Assembly: GCA_023430625.1 (NCBI GenBank)
Contig: JAEZAA010000250.1
Span: 1 to 27,843, forward strand
DNA length: 27,843 nt
Source: Pseudomonadota bacterium
GTDB taxonomy: Bacteria > Pseudomonadota > Gammaproteobacteria > Pseudomonadales > Oleiphilaceae
Direction of reading: 5' to 3'
The translations under genes and the position numbers were made by a program. This document shows positions 1-7,208 of the stretch, piece by piece. The notes beneath the pieces were generated by a model that ran no database searches, was not told the origin of the DNA, and saw only the letters and a list, made by a program, of their open reading frames with translations. Numbering within the stretch: position 1 is the stretch's first letter; each line of letters opens with the position of its first letter.

Positions 1-969
1 TGGGTCGGCGGCAAGGGCAAGGAGCGTTATATCGTGACGCTGCTGTCGCGTTGTGTGACCGCCGAGCAGATCGCCCGGGTTTCCGGCGTGACCGCTGAGC
101 ACGGACTGAACATCGACAACATTACGCGCCTCTCCAGCCGGATGCCGCTCAATCAGGATCTGGACCGCAACCAGGCCTGTATCGAATTTTCCGTGCGTGG
201 CACGCCGCCGGATCTGGAAAAGTTGCGGGCGGATTTCCTCCACATCTCGGGCGAGCTCAACGTGGATATCGCCTTCCAGCGCGACAGCATTTACCGTCGT
301 AACCGGCGGCTGGTGGTGTTCGACATGGACTCGACTCTGATCGAGGCGGAGGTGATCGACGAGCTGGCCAAGGAGGCGGGCGTGGGTGACCAGGTTGCCG
401 CCATTACCGAAGCCGCCATGCGCGGCGAGCTGGACTTTGCCCAGAGCTTCCGCCGTCGGGTATCGCTGCTCAAGGGGCTGGACGCGTCCGTGCTGTCGCG
501 GGTGGCGGATCGTCTGCGGATGACCGAAGGGGCCGAACGCTTGATCAGCACCTTGAAGATGCTGGGCTACAAGACGGCGATCCTGTCCGGCGGTTTCACC
601 TACTTTGCCCATATCCTGCGGGACAAGCTTGGCATCGATTATGTGTTCGCCAATGAGCTGGAAATCATTGATGGCCAAGTCACCGGTGAAGTTACCGGGG
701 TGATCGTCGATGGCGCCCGCAAAGCAGAGCTCCTGAAGGAAATAGCCGAGCGCGAGCAGATTCGGTTGGAGCAGGTGATTGCCGTGGGCGATGGTGCCAA
801 CGACCTGCCCATGCTCAGCGTGGCGGGCCTGGGGATCGCGTTCCGCGCCAAGCCCCTGGTCAAGCGCTCCGCCAAGCACTCCATCTCAACGCTGGGTCTG
901 GACGGGATTCTGTACCTGATCGGGTATCGCGACAGCGAAGGTGAAGACCTGCGCACAGAGCGGGGCTGA
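1..969 (+). CDS. serB: Phosphoserine phosphatase SerB, 5' end missing
   Basis: SerB removes phosphate from L-phosphoserine, the last step of serine synthesis, in the cytoplasm. The reading frame is open from the first base of the window, and residues before the first internal start (around WVGGKGKERYIVTLL) still match SerB, so the gene begins upstream. What remains is one ACT-like regulatory domain (about the first 95 codons) and then a complete HAD phosphatase domain. The HAD nucleophile motif DMDST begins at base 322, followed by EAEVIDE, the SGGFTYF motif and the GDGANDLPML metal site. The two-ACT plus HAD layout is that of Pseudomonas SerB. It ends with TGA and is followed at once by a strong intrinsic terminator, and it converges on the fimX-like gene. 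Family assignment is secure. Confidence 0.96.
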   Translation, partial: WVGGKGKERYIVTLLSRCVTAEQIARVSGVTAEHGLNIDNITRLSSRMPLNQDLDRNQACIEFSVRGTPPDLEKLRADFLHISGELNVDIAFQRDSIYRRNRRLVVFDMDSTLIEAEVIDELAKEAGVGDQVAAITEAAMRGELDFAQSFRRRVSLLKGLDASVLSRVADRLRMTEGAERLISTLKMLGYKTAILSGGFTYFAHILRDKLGIDYVFANELEIIDGQVTGEVTGVIVDGARKAELLKEIAEREQIRLEQVIAVGDGANDLPMLSVAGLGIAFRAKPLVKRSAKHSISTLGLDGILYLIGYRDSEGEDLRTERG

Positions 970-981
970 TCCAGACGAGAG

Positions 982-1009
982 CAGGGCCGGTGAACCGGCC
1001 CTGTTTTTT
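982..1009 (+). terminator. Intrinsic terminator after serB
   Basis: A perfect 9-bp stem (982-990 with 995-1003, GGCCGG core) and a TGAA loop are followed by six T. It lies 12 bases after the serB stop codon. The T tract is on the plus strand only, so it serves serB rather than the converging gene. Confidence 0.88.
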
Positions 1010-1057
1010 CCTGCGAATACTTTTCCCTGCGATTACTTTTTCCTGAAAATACTTTTC
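1010..1057. repeat. Three tandem 16-bp imperfect repeats
   Basis: Units at 1010-1025, 1026-1041 and 1042-1057 read CCTGCGAATACTTTTC, CCTGCGATTACTTTTT and CCTGAAAATACTTTTC. Units 2 and 3 each differ from unit 1 at two positions, with exact 16-base spacing. The array lies between the serB terminator and the fimX-like stop codon, so it would be transcribed only as the 3' tail of the minus-strand gene. Function unknown. Confidence 0.8.
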
Positions 1058-1076
1058 CGGTTAGGTTCTATGCCGG

Positions 1077-3164
1077 TTAGTCTTCATTGAAGTCGTAGCT
1101 CATTTCCGCCACCGGTGCCTGCAGATAGTAACCCTGGATGTAGTTCACACCCGCCTGCCACAGTGTCGACAGCACGCTGGCATTTTCCACCAGCGGCACC
1201 ACCACCAGCTTGCCCGCGCCCTGCAGTGACTTGATCATTTCCTTGACCTTCTCGCGGCCTTGCTCGCTCTTCTGCAATTCTTCGGTGAAGGAGCCGTCGA
1301 TTTTGACGTAGTCCACGTCCACATGCTTGAGCGTGTTGAACGGGTTGATGGCACAGCCGAAGCGGTTCAGGGAGACCTTGCAATGCAGCTCTTTCAGCCC
1401 CTTGGCAAACTCCTTGGCCTGCTTCAGGTGGGTGATGGCGTGTTCTTCATGCATCTGGAAAATCAGCGAGTCGCCGGGCAGGCGGGCCGCCTTCAGGGCG
1501 ACGCTCAGCCAGGGCAGGAAGGTCTTGTCCTGGATGGTGAAGGGCGTCACATTGAGCATCAGGCGCGTATTATGGCCACGTGAACGGTGTGAACTCAGGC
1601 TCTTGATGTTCTGCAGGATCACCCAGCGGTCAAGCCGGATTGCCAGCTGCGGCTGCTTGTTGATGGGCAGGAACTCGTTGGGGCTGATTTCCTTGTCATC
1701 CTGCAACAGGCGCAGGAAAGCCTCGTAATGCTCGTCGCTGTCGCCACGCAGACTGATGATGGGCTGGAACAGAAGCTTGAAGCGGTTGGTATCGAGCGCC
1801 TCTTCCAGCATCTTGACCATTTCGTGTTCGGTGACACTGGCCTGGTTGGGGTCGTGGGGCTTGAACAGGTACACCCCGTTGCTGGCTTCGCCATGGGTTG
1901 TACGATGGGCTTGCGTGGTCGCCTCGTGGGCCCGGCTCAACAGATCCGGAGCCTGCGGCGCGCTGTCATTGACCAGGGCGATACCGATGGTGCAGGTGGT
2001 CTGGATCGTGCGCCCACCCACTTCAAACAGGTGGCTTTCCACCGCCTTGCGCATTTGGCTCGCCTGTTCCATCGCCTGGTGATCATCCTTGCCCAGCAAC
2101 AGGCAGGCGAAGGAATCGTCACCCAGGCGGGCGAGGGTGTCGGCTTCGCCACTGTGCTGCTTCAGGATGCCGGCGATGTCGCTCAGGACCAGGTCGGCAC
2201 CGGCGATCCCGGCATCCGTTTTCACCTTGGCAAAGTTGTCGAGCGCCACATACAGCAGGGCGCCATGCTGGTCGCCTTTCAGTGCACGTTCGGCCGTGGT
2301 CTGCAGGCGCTCCATGAAATACTGTTTGTTGTAGAGCCCGGTCAGGAGATCCTGACTGCTGATGATCTTGAGCTTCTCCTCCATTTCGGAGTTGTCCTGT
2401 TCGGGACGAACCACGATCTGGATGCAGGGCTCGCCATCGTAGGTCGCCGACAGGAGCGTGAACACCACGTTCATCTCCGATTCGTCGCTGCGTTTGGCAA
2501 GGCTGGTGAACTCGTTGTGTGGTGCCACGCCATCGGCGAACTGCTTCAGGAAGTGCTTGAAGTCGTCCTGGGATTGCTCGCCAATGATATCGAGCAGGGG
2601 GACGCACATGAGCTCGTCGATATCTTCGTAGTCGAACAGTTCCAGATAGGCCTGGTTGGAGTAAATGTGCATGCCGTCGCTGACGTAAGCAATAGCATCG
2701 ACGGAACTGTCGAGCAGGAGCTGGCAGCGCTTCTCCGCTTCGCGCAGGTAAATATCCAACGAGCGGCGGCGGCGGCGCTCTTCCAGGTTGCGAAGCTCCC
2801 GGTCGATCACCAGGCTCAATCGCTCCTGTTCTTCCCAGGGTACGATGTCGGCGGCGCCCAGCAGCATGACCTCGGTCATCTGGTCCGCGTCGTATTTATT
2901 GGAGAGTAGGAGAAAAGGAATGTCCTTGTCGAGCCGCCGGATATGGGCCAGCGCCTCCTGATATCCCAATTCGTCCGACTCCTCGCGTGCGACGCACAGA
3001 TCCCAAACCTGTTCCCTAAGCGCTTCGAGCAGCGTGCTTTCGGCCACGACGCGGTGGGCGCGTACCGCTTTACCGCCATTTCGGAGCAGGCTTACGATGG
3101 TTTCCGCATCATTTTGCGAGGGGTCGAGGATAAGCAGTCGAACTGTCTGGGTCTTTGGTGCCAT
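1077..3164 (-). CDS. fimX: FimX-like REC-PAS-GGDEF-EAL cyclic-di-GMP receptor
   Basis: FimX is a cyclic-di-GMP receptor that promotes type IV pilus assembly and twitching. In order, this 695-residue protein has a REC-like domain (about 1-130), a charged helix with a run of Arg, a PAS domain (about 145-255), a GGDEF domain and an EAL domain. Catalytic sites are eroded: the REC phosphoacceptor Asp position is Arg (WDLCVAR), GGDEF reads GDDSF (about 348-352) with no RxxD site, and in EAL the DDFG motif is NRFG and the late catalytic Glu is Pro (VVPLVEN). The EAFLR motif, LDRW Asp and QGYYLQ Gln, which fit ligand binding, remain. Length (FimX about 690) and position beside serB match Pseudomonas. 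I chose the ATG at 3164 because MAPKTQTVRLLILDPSQNDAE fits the FimX start; a TTG three codons upstream is possible. Confidence 0.88.
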   Translation of the reverse strand: MAPKTQTVRLLILDPSQNDAETIVSLLRNGGKAVRAHRVVAESTLLEALREQVWDLCVAREESDELGYQEALAHIRRLDKDIPFLLLSNKYDADQMTEVMLLGAADIVPWEEQERLSLVIDRELRNLEERRRRRSLDIYLREAEKRCQLLLDSSVDAIAYVSDGMHIYSNQAYLELFDYEDIDELMCVPLLDIIGEQSQDDFKHFLKQFADGVAPHNEFTSLAKRSDESEMNVVFTLLSATYDGEPCIQIVVRPEQDNSEMEEKLKIISSQDLLTGLYNKQYFMERLQTTAERALKGDQHGALLYVALDNFAKVKTDAGIAGADLVLSDIAGILKQHSGEADTLARLGDDSFACLLLGKDDHQAMEQASQMRKAVESHLFEVGGRTIQTTCTIGIALVNDSAPQAPDLLSRAHEATTQAHRTTHGEASNGVYLFKPHDPNQASVTEHEMVKMLEEALDTNRFKLLFQPIISLRGDSDEHYEAFLRLLQDDKEISPNEFLPINKQPQLAIRLDRWVILQNIKSLSSHRSRGHNTRLMLNVTPFTIQDKTFLPWLSVALKAARLPGDSLIFQMHEEHAITHLKQAKEFAKGLKELHCKVSLNRFGCAINPFNTLKHVDVDYVKIDGSFTEELQKSEQGREKVKEMIKSLQGAGKLVVVPLVENASVLSTLWQAGVNYIQGYYLQAPVAEMSYDFNED

Positions 3165-3395
3165 GAGACTCAAGTCGATCAGTGAGGAAGGAAAATACAG
3201 CGGCCAGGACGGCTAGGCGTCGCGACCTTTTGCCTCAGTTTAGTCCATTTGACAAGAGTTTACCTATTTGTCGCCATTCTCCGGGTGAACCTGAGGATTG
3301 GTCGCGTTACTGCGAGGCGCTGTATCGTTGGAAAATGCCTGCGACGGAGACCCGTGAGGGGCGAACCAGCCTGGCCAAATCGGCAGTAAAAGATT

Positions 3396-3424
3396 GGCGC
3401 GGCCCCATGAGGGGAAGCCGCGCC
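3396..3424 (-). terminator. Probable terminator after the PilZ-like gene
   Basis: An 8-bp GC-rich stem (3396-3403 with 3417-3424) encloses a further CCC/GGG pair. On the minus strand it is followed by AATCTTTTACT, a modest T stretch. It sits 20 bases after the stop of the minus-strand gene ending at 3444. The remaining fimX upstream gap (3165-3395) is AT-richer, but I could not fix a convincing promoter in it. Confidence 0.5.
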
Positions 3425-3443
3425 ATCCAGTGGTTACCAGGAA

Positions 3444-5258
3444 CTACAGGCTGGGCCAGAGGGAGTCGAACTCATCGTCCAGCGATTTGATGCTGAGCGA
3501 GGCGGACGTCTCGGGCGCCGTCAGGCTGGCTGGATTGCGCAGCTCAAAGCGGCTGAAGCTGTTGGTTGCCGCCGTCCGTACCGTCAGTTGGGTCTTGGTT
3601 TCCTCACCCATGCGGTTGATGGACACACGATGCCCGGTCTGGAAGGGCAGGCGCGGCGTGATCAGCGTCGTGGGCTGGCCGATCGCGGGCAGTTCCGGCA
3701 GCAGAAGGCCGCGTAGATACTCGCTGTTTTCGCCGGTCTTGCCGATCAGCTGTACACCGCAGGGCTGAGCAGACGGAGCCAGCAGTTCGATCCCGATCTG
3801 CGTGCCTTGCTGTTTCACCTGTCGAATCCAGCGGATCACCGCGATGCTCCAGGCATGGTTGGCAGCTTCCCGGACTCCCAGGATTTCACCGGCCTGGACG
3901 TTGGTGGGAATCTCACCTTCCCATTGCAGGCAGTAACCGCCCGGGCTGGTGTTGACCAGCGGCACCTGGTACTGCTTGTACAGCTGGGACTGCTGACCGG
4001 TGGCCGTCTTATTGCTGATCCCGGTATAGTTGATCGGCGACAGGTCGGCCTTGGGGTTGCCGGCGTGGCTGTTGTTGAATTCGTTGGCTGCCCAGGTATC
4101 CAGGTGCTTCATGCGGCGAGCGAAAAGGCTGGCCTCGTCCTCTCCGCCACCGTCACTGACCTGGGTTGGGTTGGCTATCAGTTGCAGATTGAAGTCCATG
4201 CCGTCCGAGCAGAAATGGTGGGTCGCGCTTAACCCAACACAGATGGACAGCTGGCCATTGCTGTTGATGCGCTTGAAGCTGCGTTTGGCCAATACGCCGA
4301 GCGCCTGGCTAACATGGATCAGCAGGTTCTCCGAAACCCGTGGCGGCACGTTGAGTTCGCCGGCATCGAATTTCTTCCTGTTTAGCTGGTCCAGGTAATC
4401 CGACAGGAGTTGCACCAGTCTGGACGGATCCAGCCCCCATAACTCCGGCGTGACCTGACCCTGGTGCAGGCTGCGATAAATGGGCGGCGCGTCATGCACC
4501 GTGCTGAACACGAATAGCGCCGTATCCGCCGCCGACGGGCTGATCTGCACGTGGCGGGACCAGTCTTCAAAGGCTTCATACAGATGGGCAACGTCCACCT
4601 GGCGCAGCTGGTTGGGCTTGCTGCAGCCCAGCAGCAGGACGCGCTTATAAGCGTCGGCAATCGAGGTGGTTCGAATATGACGGCACTGGTCGTCCGCAAC
4701 GGCGGACGTCACGAATCGTTGCTGCTCGGCCAAGGCGTAGATCTGATGGATGTCCAGCCACACCTGGGGCGGGCTGTTGCAATACAGCTGGGCTGAGCGC
4801 AGGACGGTCTGGGCCAGATCGCTGATGGCACGATGGCAGGCAATGGGCAGGATCTTGCGAACCTTGTCCGATTGCGCCTGACCCAGGCCATCTAGCAGGA
4901 CGACCTTATAGCCGTTGGCCAGATGCAGTTGCAGCGCCTGGGCAAGGTTCGCGATCTTGCGCTGTTTCTCTGGCAGTACCACGCCCTGGTTTAGAAAATG
5001 CTTGGCCAGCTCCTGGCAGACGAAATAAACCGGCGGCCGGATGGTCTCCAGCATCTGGAACCGGGTGCCTGGTGAGATGATGAGCTGGTTGAGTTCGGAC
5101 GCGGCATGGTAGAGGCGTTTGGCCGTCTCGCCAATATTGGCCATGGGAAGACCCTTGACCCAGGCCTCGATGCCGCGTGCGGTCGCCTCACAGAACGACA
5201 GCGCTGTAAGCTTCTGTTCAGGAACGGTTAGCAATTGACTCAAGCTGTTGTCTTCCAT
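3444..5258 (-). CDS. Large protein with degenerate PilZ-like domain, upstream of fimX
   Basis: I do not recognise a named gene. The 604-residue product is mostly helical for the first 400 residues, without signal peptide or membrane segment. Residues about 430-500 have the spacing of the second half of a PilZ barrel: NTSPGG (436-441, matching the [D/N]xSxxG motif), then alternating hydrophobics, AVIRWIRQ and IGIELLAP. The RxxxR motif that normally precedes and contacts cyclic-di-GMP is absent: no Arg occurs in the 20 residues before NTSPGG. Canonical ligand binding is therefore doubtful. It has the position of the hypothetical gene next to fimX in Pseudomonas (PA4958, from memory). Same strand as fimX, but a 270-base gap with a terminator-like hairpin suggests separate transcripts. 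A role in cyclic-di-GMP/pilus control is inference from motif and neighbour. Confidence 0.75.
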   Translation of the reverse strand: MEDNSLSQLLTVPEQKLTALSFCEATARGIEAWVKGLPMANIGETAKRLYHAASELNQLIISPGTRFQMLETIRPPVYFVCQELAKHFLNQGVVLPEKQRKIANLAQALQLHLANGYKVVLLDGLGQAQSDKVRKILPIACHRAISDLAQTVLRSAQLYCNSPPQVWLDIHQIYALAEQQRFVTSAVADDQCRHIRTTSIADAYKRVLLLGCSKPNQLRQVDVAHLYEAFEDWSRHVQISPSAADTALFVFSTVHDAPPIYRSLHQGQVTPELWGLDPSRLVQLLSDYLDQLNRKKFDAGELNVPPRVSENLLIHVSQALGVLAKRSFKRINSNGQLSICVGLSATHHFCSDGMDFNLQLIANPTQVSDGGGEDEASLFARRMKHLDTWAANEFNNSHAGNPKADLSPINYTGISNKTATGQQSQLYKQYQVPLVNTSPGGYCLQWEGEIPTNVQAGEILGVREAANHAWSIAVIRWIRQVKQQGTQIGIELLAPSAQPCGVQLIGKTGENSEYLRGLLLPELPAIGQPTTLITPRLPFQTGHRVSINRMGEETKTQLTVRTAATNSFSRFELRNPASLTAPETSASLSIKSLDDEFDSLWPSL

Positions 5259-5353
5259 GCAGTGCTGCCCCCGTTGCGATAACGGAAACGCATAGTGGAC
5301 GTTAGGTGAAAGAATACGCGAATACTCTTCATACAGAATAGCAGATGCTCAAT

Positions 5354-5416
5354 ATTCGGTAAGCGGTGCGCGGAATTTTTCGTGATTTTGCGAATCATGA
5401 CGGATTGTTACCGAAT
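5354..5416. promoter_or_regulatory. 9-bp inverted repeat upstream of the PilZ-like gene
   Basis: ATTCGGTAA (5354-5362) and TTACCGAAT (5408-5416) are exact reverse complements 45 bases apart, in the AT-rich 234-base gap between epmB and the PilZ-like gene. A weak minus-strand pair (TTACCG, 16 bases, TATTCT) overlaps the first arm. It could be a paired operator or chance. No clear promoter is otherwise visible in this gap. Confidence 0.3.
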
Positions 5417-5492
5417 GAATGTGACGTTGTAGCGCTTCTTGTCTAGAGCTGGCACTCATTCAGGTTTTCCGGGCGTTGCTGGTTATTCAAAA

Positions 5493-6524
5493 TCAGAAGG
5501 CGATTGGGGTCTTGGATGGCTCGCCGGCCTCTTCCCGGACCAGCCGTGGCACCAGATAACCGGACAGGGAGGCGCGCAATTCCTGCAGGATTTTCTGGGC
5601 CCGATTTTCGTCGACATCAAAATGGGCCGTGCCGGCAACCGGATCCAGCAGGTGCAGATAGTAAGGCAATACGCCGGCGGCAAATAGCGCCTTACTGAGT
5701 TCGGCCAAGGTGTCTGCCGAGTCGTTGATGTCTCGCAACAGCACCGCCTGGTTCAGGAGCAGGATGCCGCTGGCGCGTAGCGACTGGAGTGCATCGCGCA
5801 CCGCCTGGTCCAGTTCCCGGGGATGATTGGCGTGAATCACCATTAGCGTTTGCAGGCGGGTATTTTGTAGCAACGTTAGCAGGGCCGGGGTGATGCGCTG
5901 CGGAATGACGATGGGCAGGCGGGTATGAATCCGGAGCCGTTGCACGTGGGGGATGGCTTCGATTTCGCTCAACAGCCACGCCAGACGCTTGTCGCTGGTG
6001 ACCAGCGGATCGCCACCGCTGAGGATTACTTCTTCGATATCCGGATTGGCGGCAATGTAACTGAGTGACTGCTGCCATTCGTCCCGGCCGAGGTTGTTGT
6101 CCTGGTACGGGAAATGGCGGCGAAAGCAGTAGCGACAGTTGATGGCGCAGGCGCCGCTGACGATCAGCAGCACTCTTCCCTGGTATTTGTGCAAGACGCC
6201 GGGTTGGCGTAAGGAAACATGCTCCTGCAGCGGGTCCGGGACAAAGCCAGGCACCTCCAGTTGTTCGGCATGTAATGGCAGTACTTGCAGCAGCAGAGGA
6301 TCTCTCGCATTTCCTGGCTCGATGCGGGCCAGATAGGGGCGAGGCACCCGCAGGGGGAACAGGCGTGCAGCCGCTTCCGCCGCAGGCAATAAATCGTCGG
6401 ACAACTGGAGCGAACGCAACAGGGTCTGCGGTACGCGTATCACCCCGGATAGCTCCTCCTGCCAGCTTAATGGCTGATTTTGCAGCAACGGTTCTTCAAC
6501 TGGGCCGGGGCTTTGAGCTATCAT
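5493..6524 (-). CDS. epmB: EF-P (R)-beta-lysine-forming lysine 2,3-aminomutase EpmB
   Basis: EpmB (YjeK) is a radical-SAM, PLP-dependent aminomutase that turns L-alpha-lysine into (R)-beta-lysine, the donor for EF-P modification. The 343-residue protein has the CxxxCxxC iron-sulfur motif at C126, C130 and C133 (SGACAINCRYCFRRHFPY), the SAM-contacting SGGDPL motif, and a C-terminal GEPSKTP whose Lys338 corresponds to the PLP-binding lysine. The short tail after this Lys is typical of EpmB rather than of the longer clostridial KamA proteins. It is divergent from efp with only 47 bases between the start codons, and epmA lies just past efp, so the whole modification pathway is clustered. The ATG at 6524 has a weak upstream GGAAG. 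Confidence 0.95.
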   Translation of the reverse strand: MIAQSPGPVEEPLLQNQPLSWQEELSGVIRVPQTLLRSLQLSDDLLPAAEAAARLFPLRVPRPYLARIEPGNARDPLLLQVLPLHAEQLEVPGFVPDPLQEHVSLRQPGVLHKYQGRVLLIVSGACAINCRYCFRRHFPYQDNNLGRDEWQQSLSYIAANPDIEEVILSGGDPLVTSDKRLAWLLSEIEAIPHVQRLRIHTRLPIVIPQRITPALLTLLQNTRLQTLMVIHANHPRELDQAVRDALQSLRASGILLLNQAVLLRDINDSADTLAELSKALFAAGVLPYYLHLLDPVAGTAHFDVDENRAQKILQELRASLSGYLVPRLVREEAGEPSKTPIAF

Positions 6525-6571
6525 TAGCGGCTTCCCATTCAGGGGTATTGGTTTACATTGGGCGAGGATTT

Positions 6572-7144
6572 ATGGCGACGTATTCTACCAACGAATTTAA
6601 GGCCGGTCTCAAAGTTATGTTGGAGGGTGACCCCTGCTCCATTCTGGAGAACGAATTCGTCAAACCGGGCAAGGGACAGGCATTTAACCGCGTAAGACTT
6701 CGCAACCTGAAGACAGGCCGCGTTTGGGAGCGCACGTTCAAGTCGGGTGAAAACCTGGAAGGCGCCGATGTGATGGACAAGGACATGGAGTACTTGTACA
6801 CCGACGGCGAATTCTGGCATTTCATGGCCACCGATGGTTCTTTCGAGCAGTTCGCGGCCGATGAGAAGACGGTCGGAGAATGCGCCAAATGGCTGTAGGA
6901 GCAGGCGCTCTACACCGTTACCCTGTATAACGGCGCGCCTTTGTCGGTCGCTCCGCCGAACTTCATTGAGCTGGAAATCGTGGAAACCGATCCGGGCGTT
7001 CGTGGCGATACGGCACAGGGTGGCAGCAAGCCCGCCAAATTGTCCACTGGCGCCGTGGTCAGCGTGCCGCTGTTCATCGTCACCGGCGAAGTGATCAAAG
7101 TCGACACCCGTACCGGCGAATACGTGAGCCGCGCCAAGGGCTAA
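6572..7144 (+). pseudogene. efp: Elongation factor P with an in-frame TAG at codon 109
   Basis: EF-P relieves ribosome stalling at polyproline. The ATG at 6572 follows GAGG with a 4-base spacer. Residues 1-108 match E. coli-type EF-P, with VKPGKGQAF placing the modified lysine exactly at Lys34. At 6896-6898 the frame reads TAG, where E. coli has Leu in KWLLDQ. Without any frame shift, homology resumes (EQALYTVTLYNGAPLSV, then PPNFIELEIVETDPG) and runs to the normal C-terminus DTRTGEYVSR and TAA at 7142. Total length is 190 codons, as expected for an EF-P of about 188. As read, the product would stop inside domain II and lack domain III. Flanking epmB and epmA are intact. A sequencing or assembly error, a recent nonsense mutation or suppression are all possible. 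Confidence 0.93.
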
Positions 7145-7164
7145 CGGCCTTTGACGATTCCGTT

Positions 7165-7190
7165 GCCCGTCTCGTTCGAGGCGGGCTTCA
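7165..7190 (+). terminator. Possible weak terminator/attenuator between efp and epmA
   Basis: GCCCGTCT (7165-7172) pairs with AGGCGGGC (7179-7186), with one G-U pair and a 6-base loop. TTCATCCTTT follows. The T tract is interrupted, so this may only reduce transcription into epmA. Confidence 0.35.
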
Positions 7191-7208
7191 TCCTTTCGAG
7201 TCTTTCCC

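Noticed and set aside
1728..2909. 393-codon open frame on the plus strand opposite fimX
   Set aside because: It is antisense to a well-supported domain-rich gene, resembles no family and has no ribosome site; a shadow frame.
6896..6898. TAG reassigned to an amino acid in this genome
   Set aside because: TAG ends several intact genes here (epmA, psd, motB, orn, the PilZ-like gene) at the expected protein ends.
6941..7144. Separate translation of EF-P domain III from a TTG at 6941 (a split EF-P)
   Set aside because: The TTG falls near the domain II/III border, but no ribosome site precedes it and the first piece would still lack part of domain II. A single damaged or misread gene is simpler.
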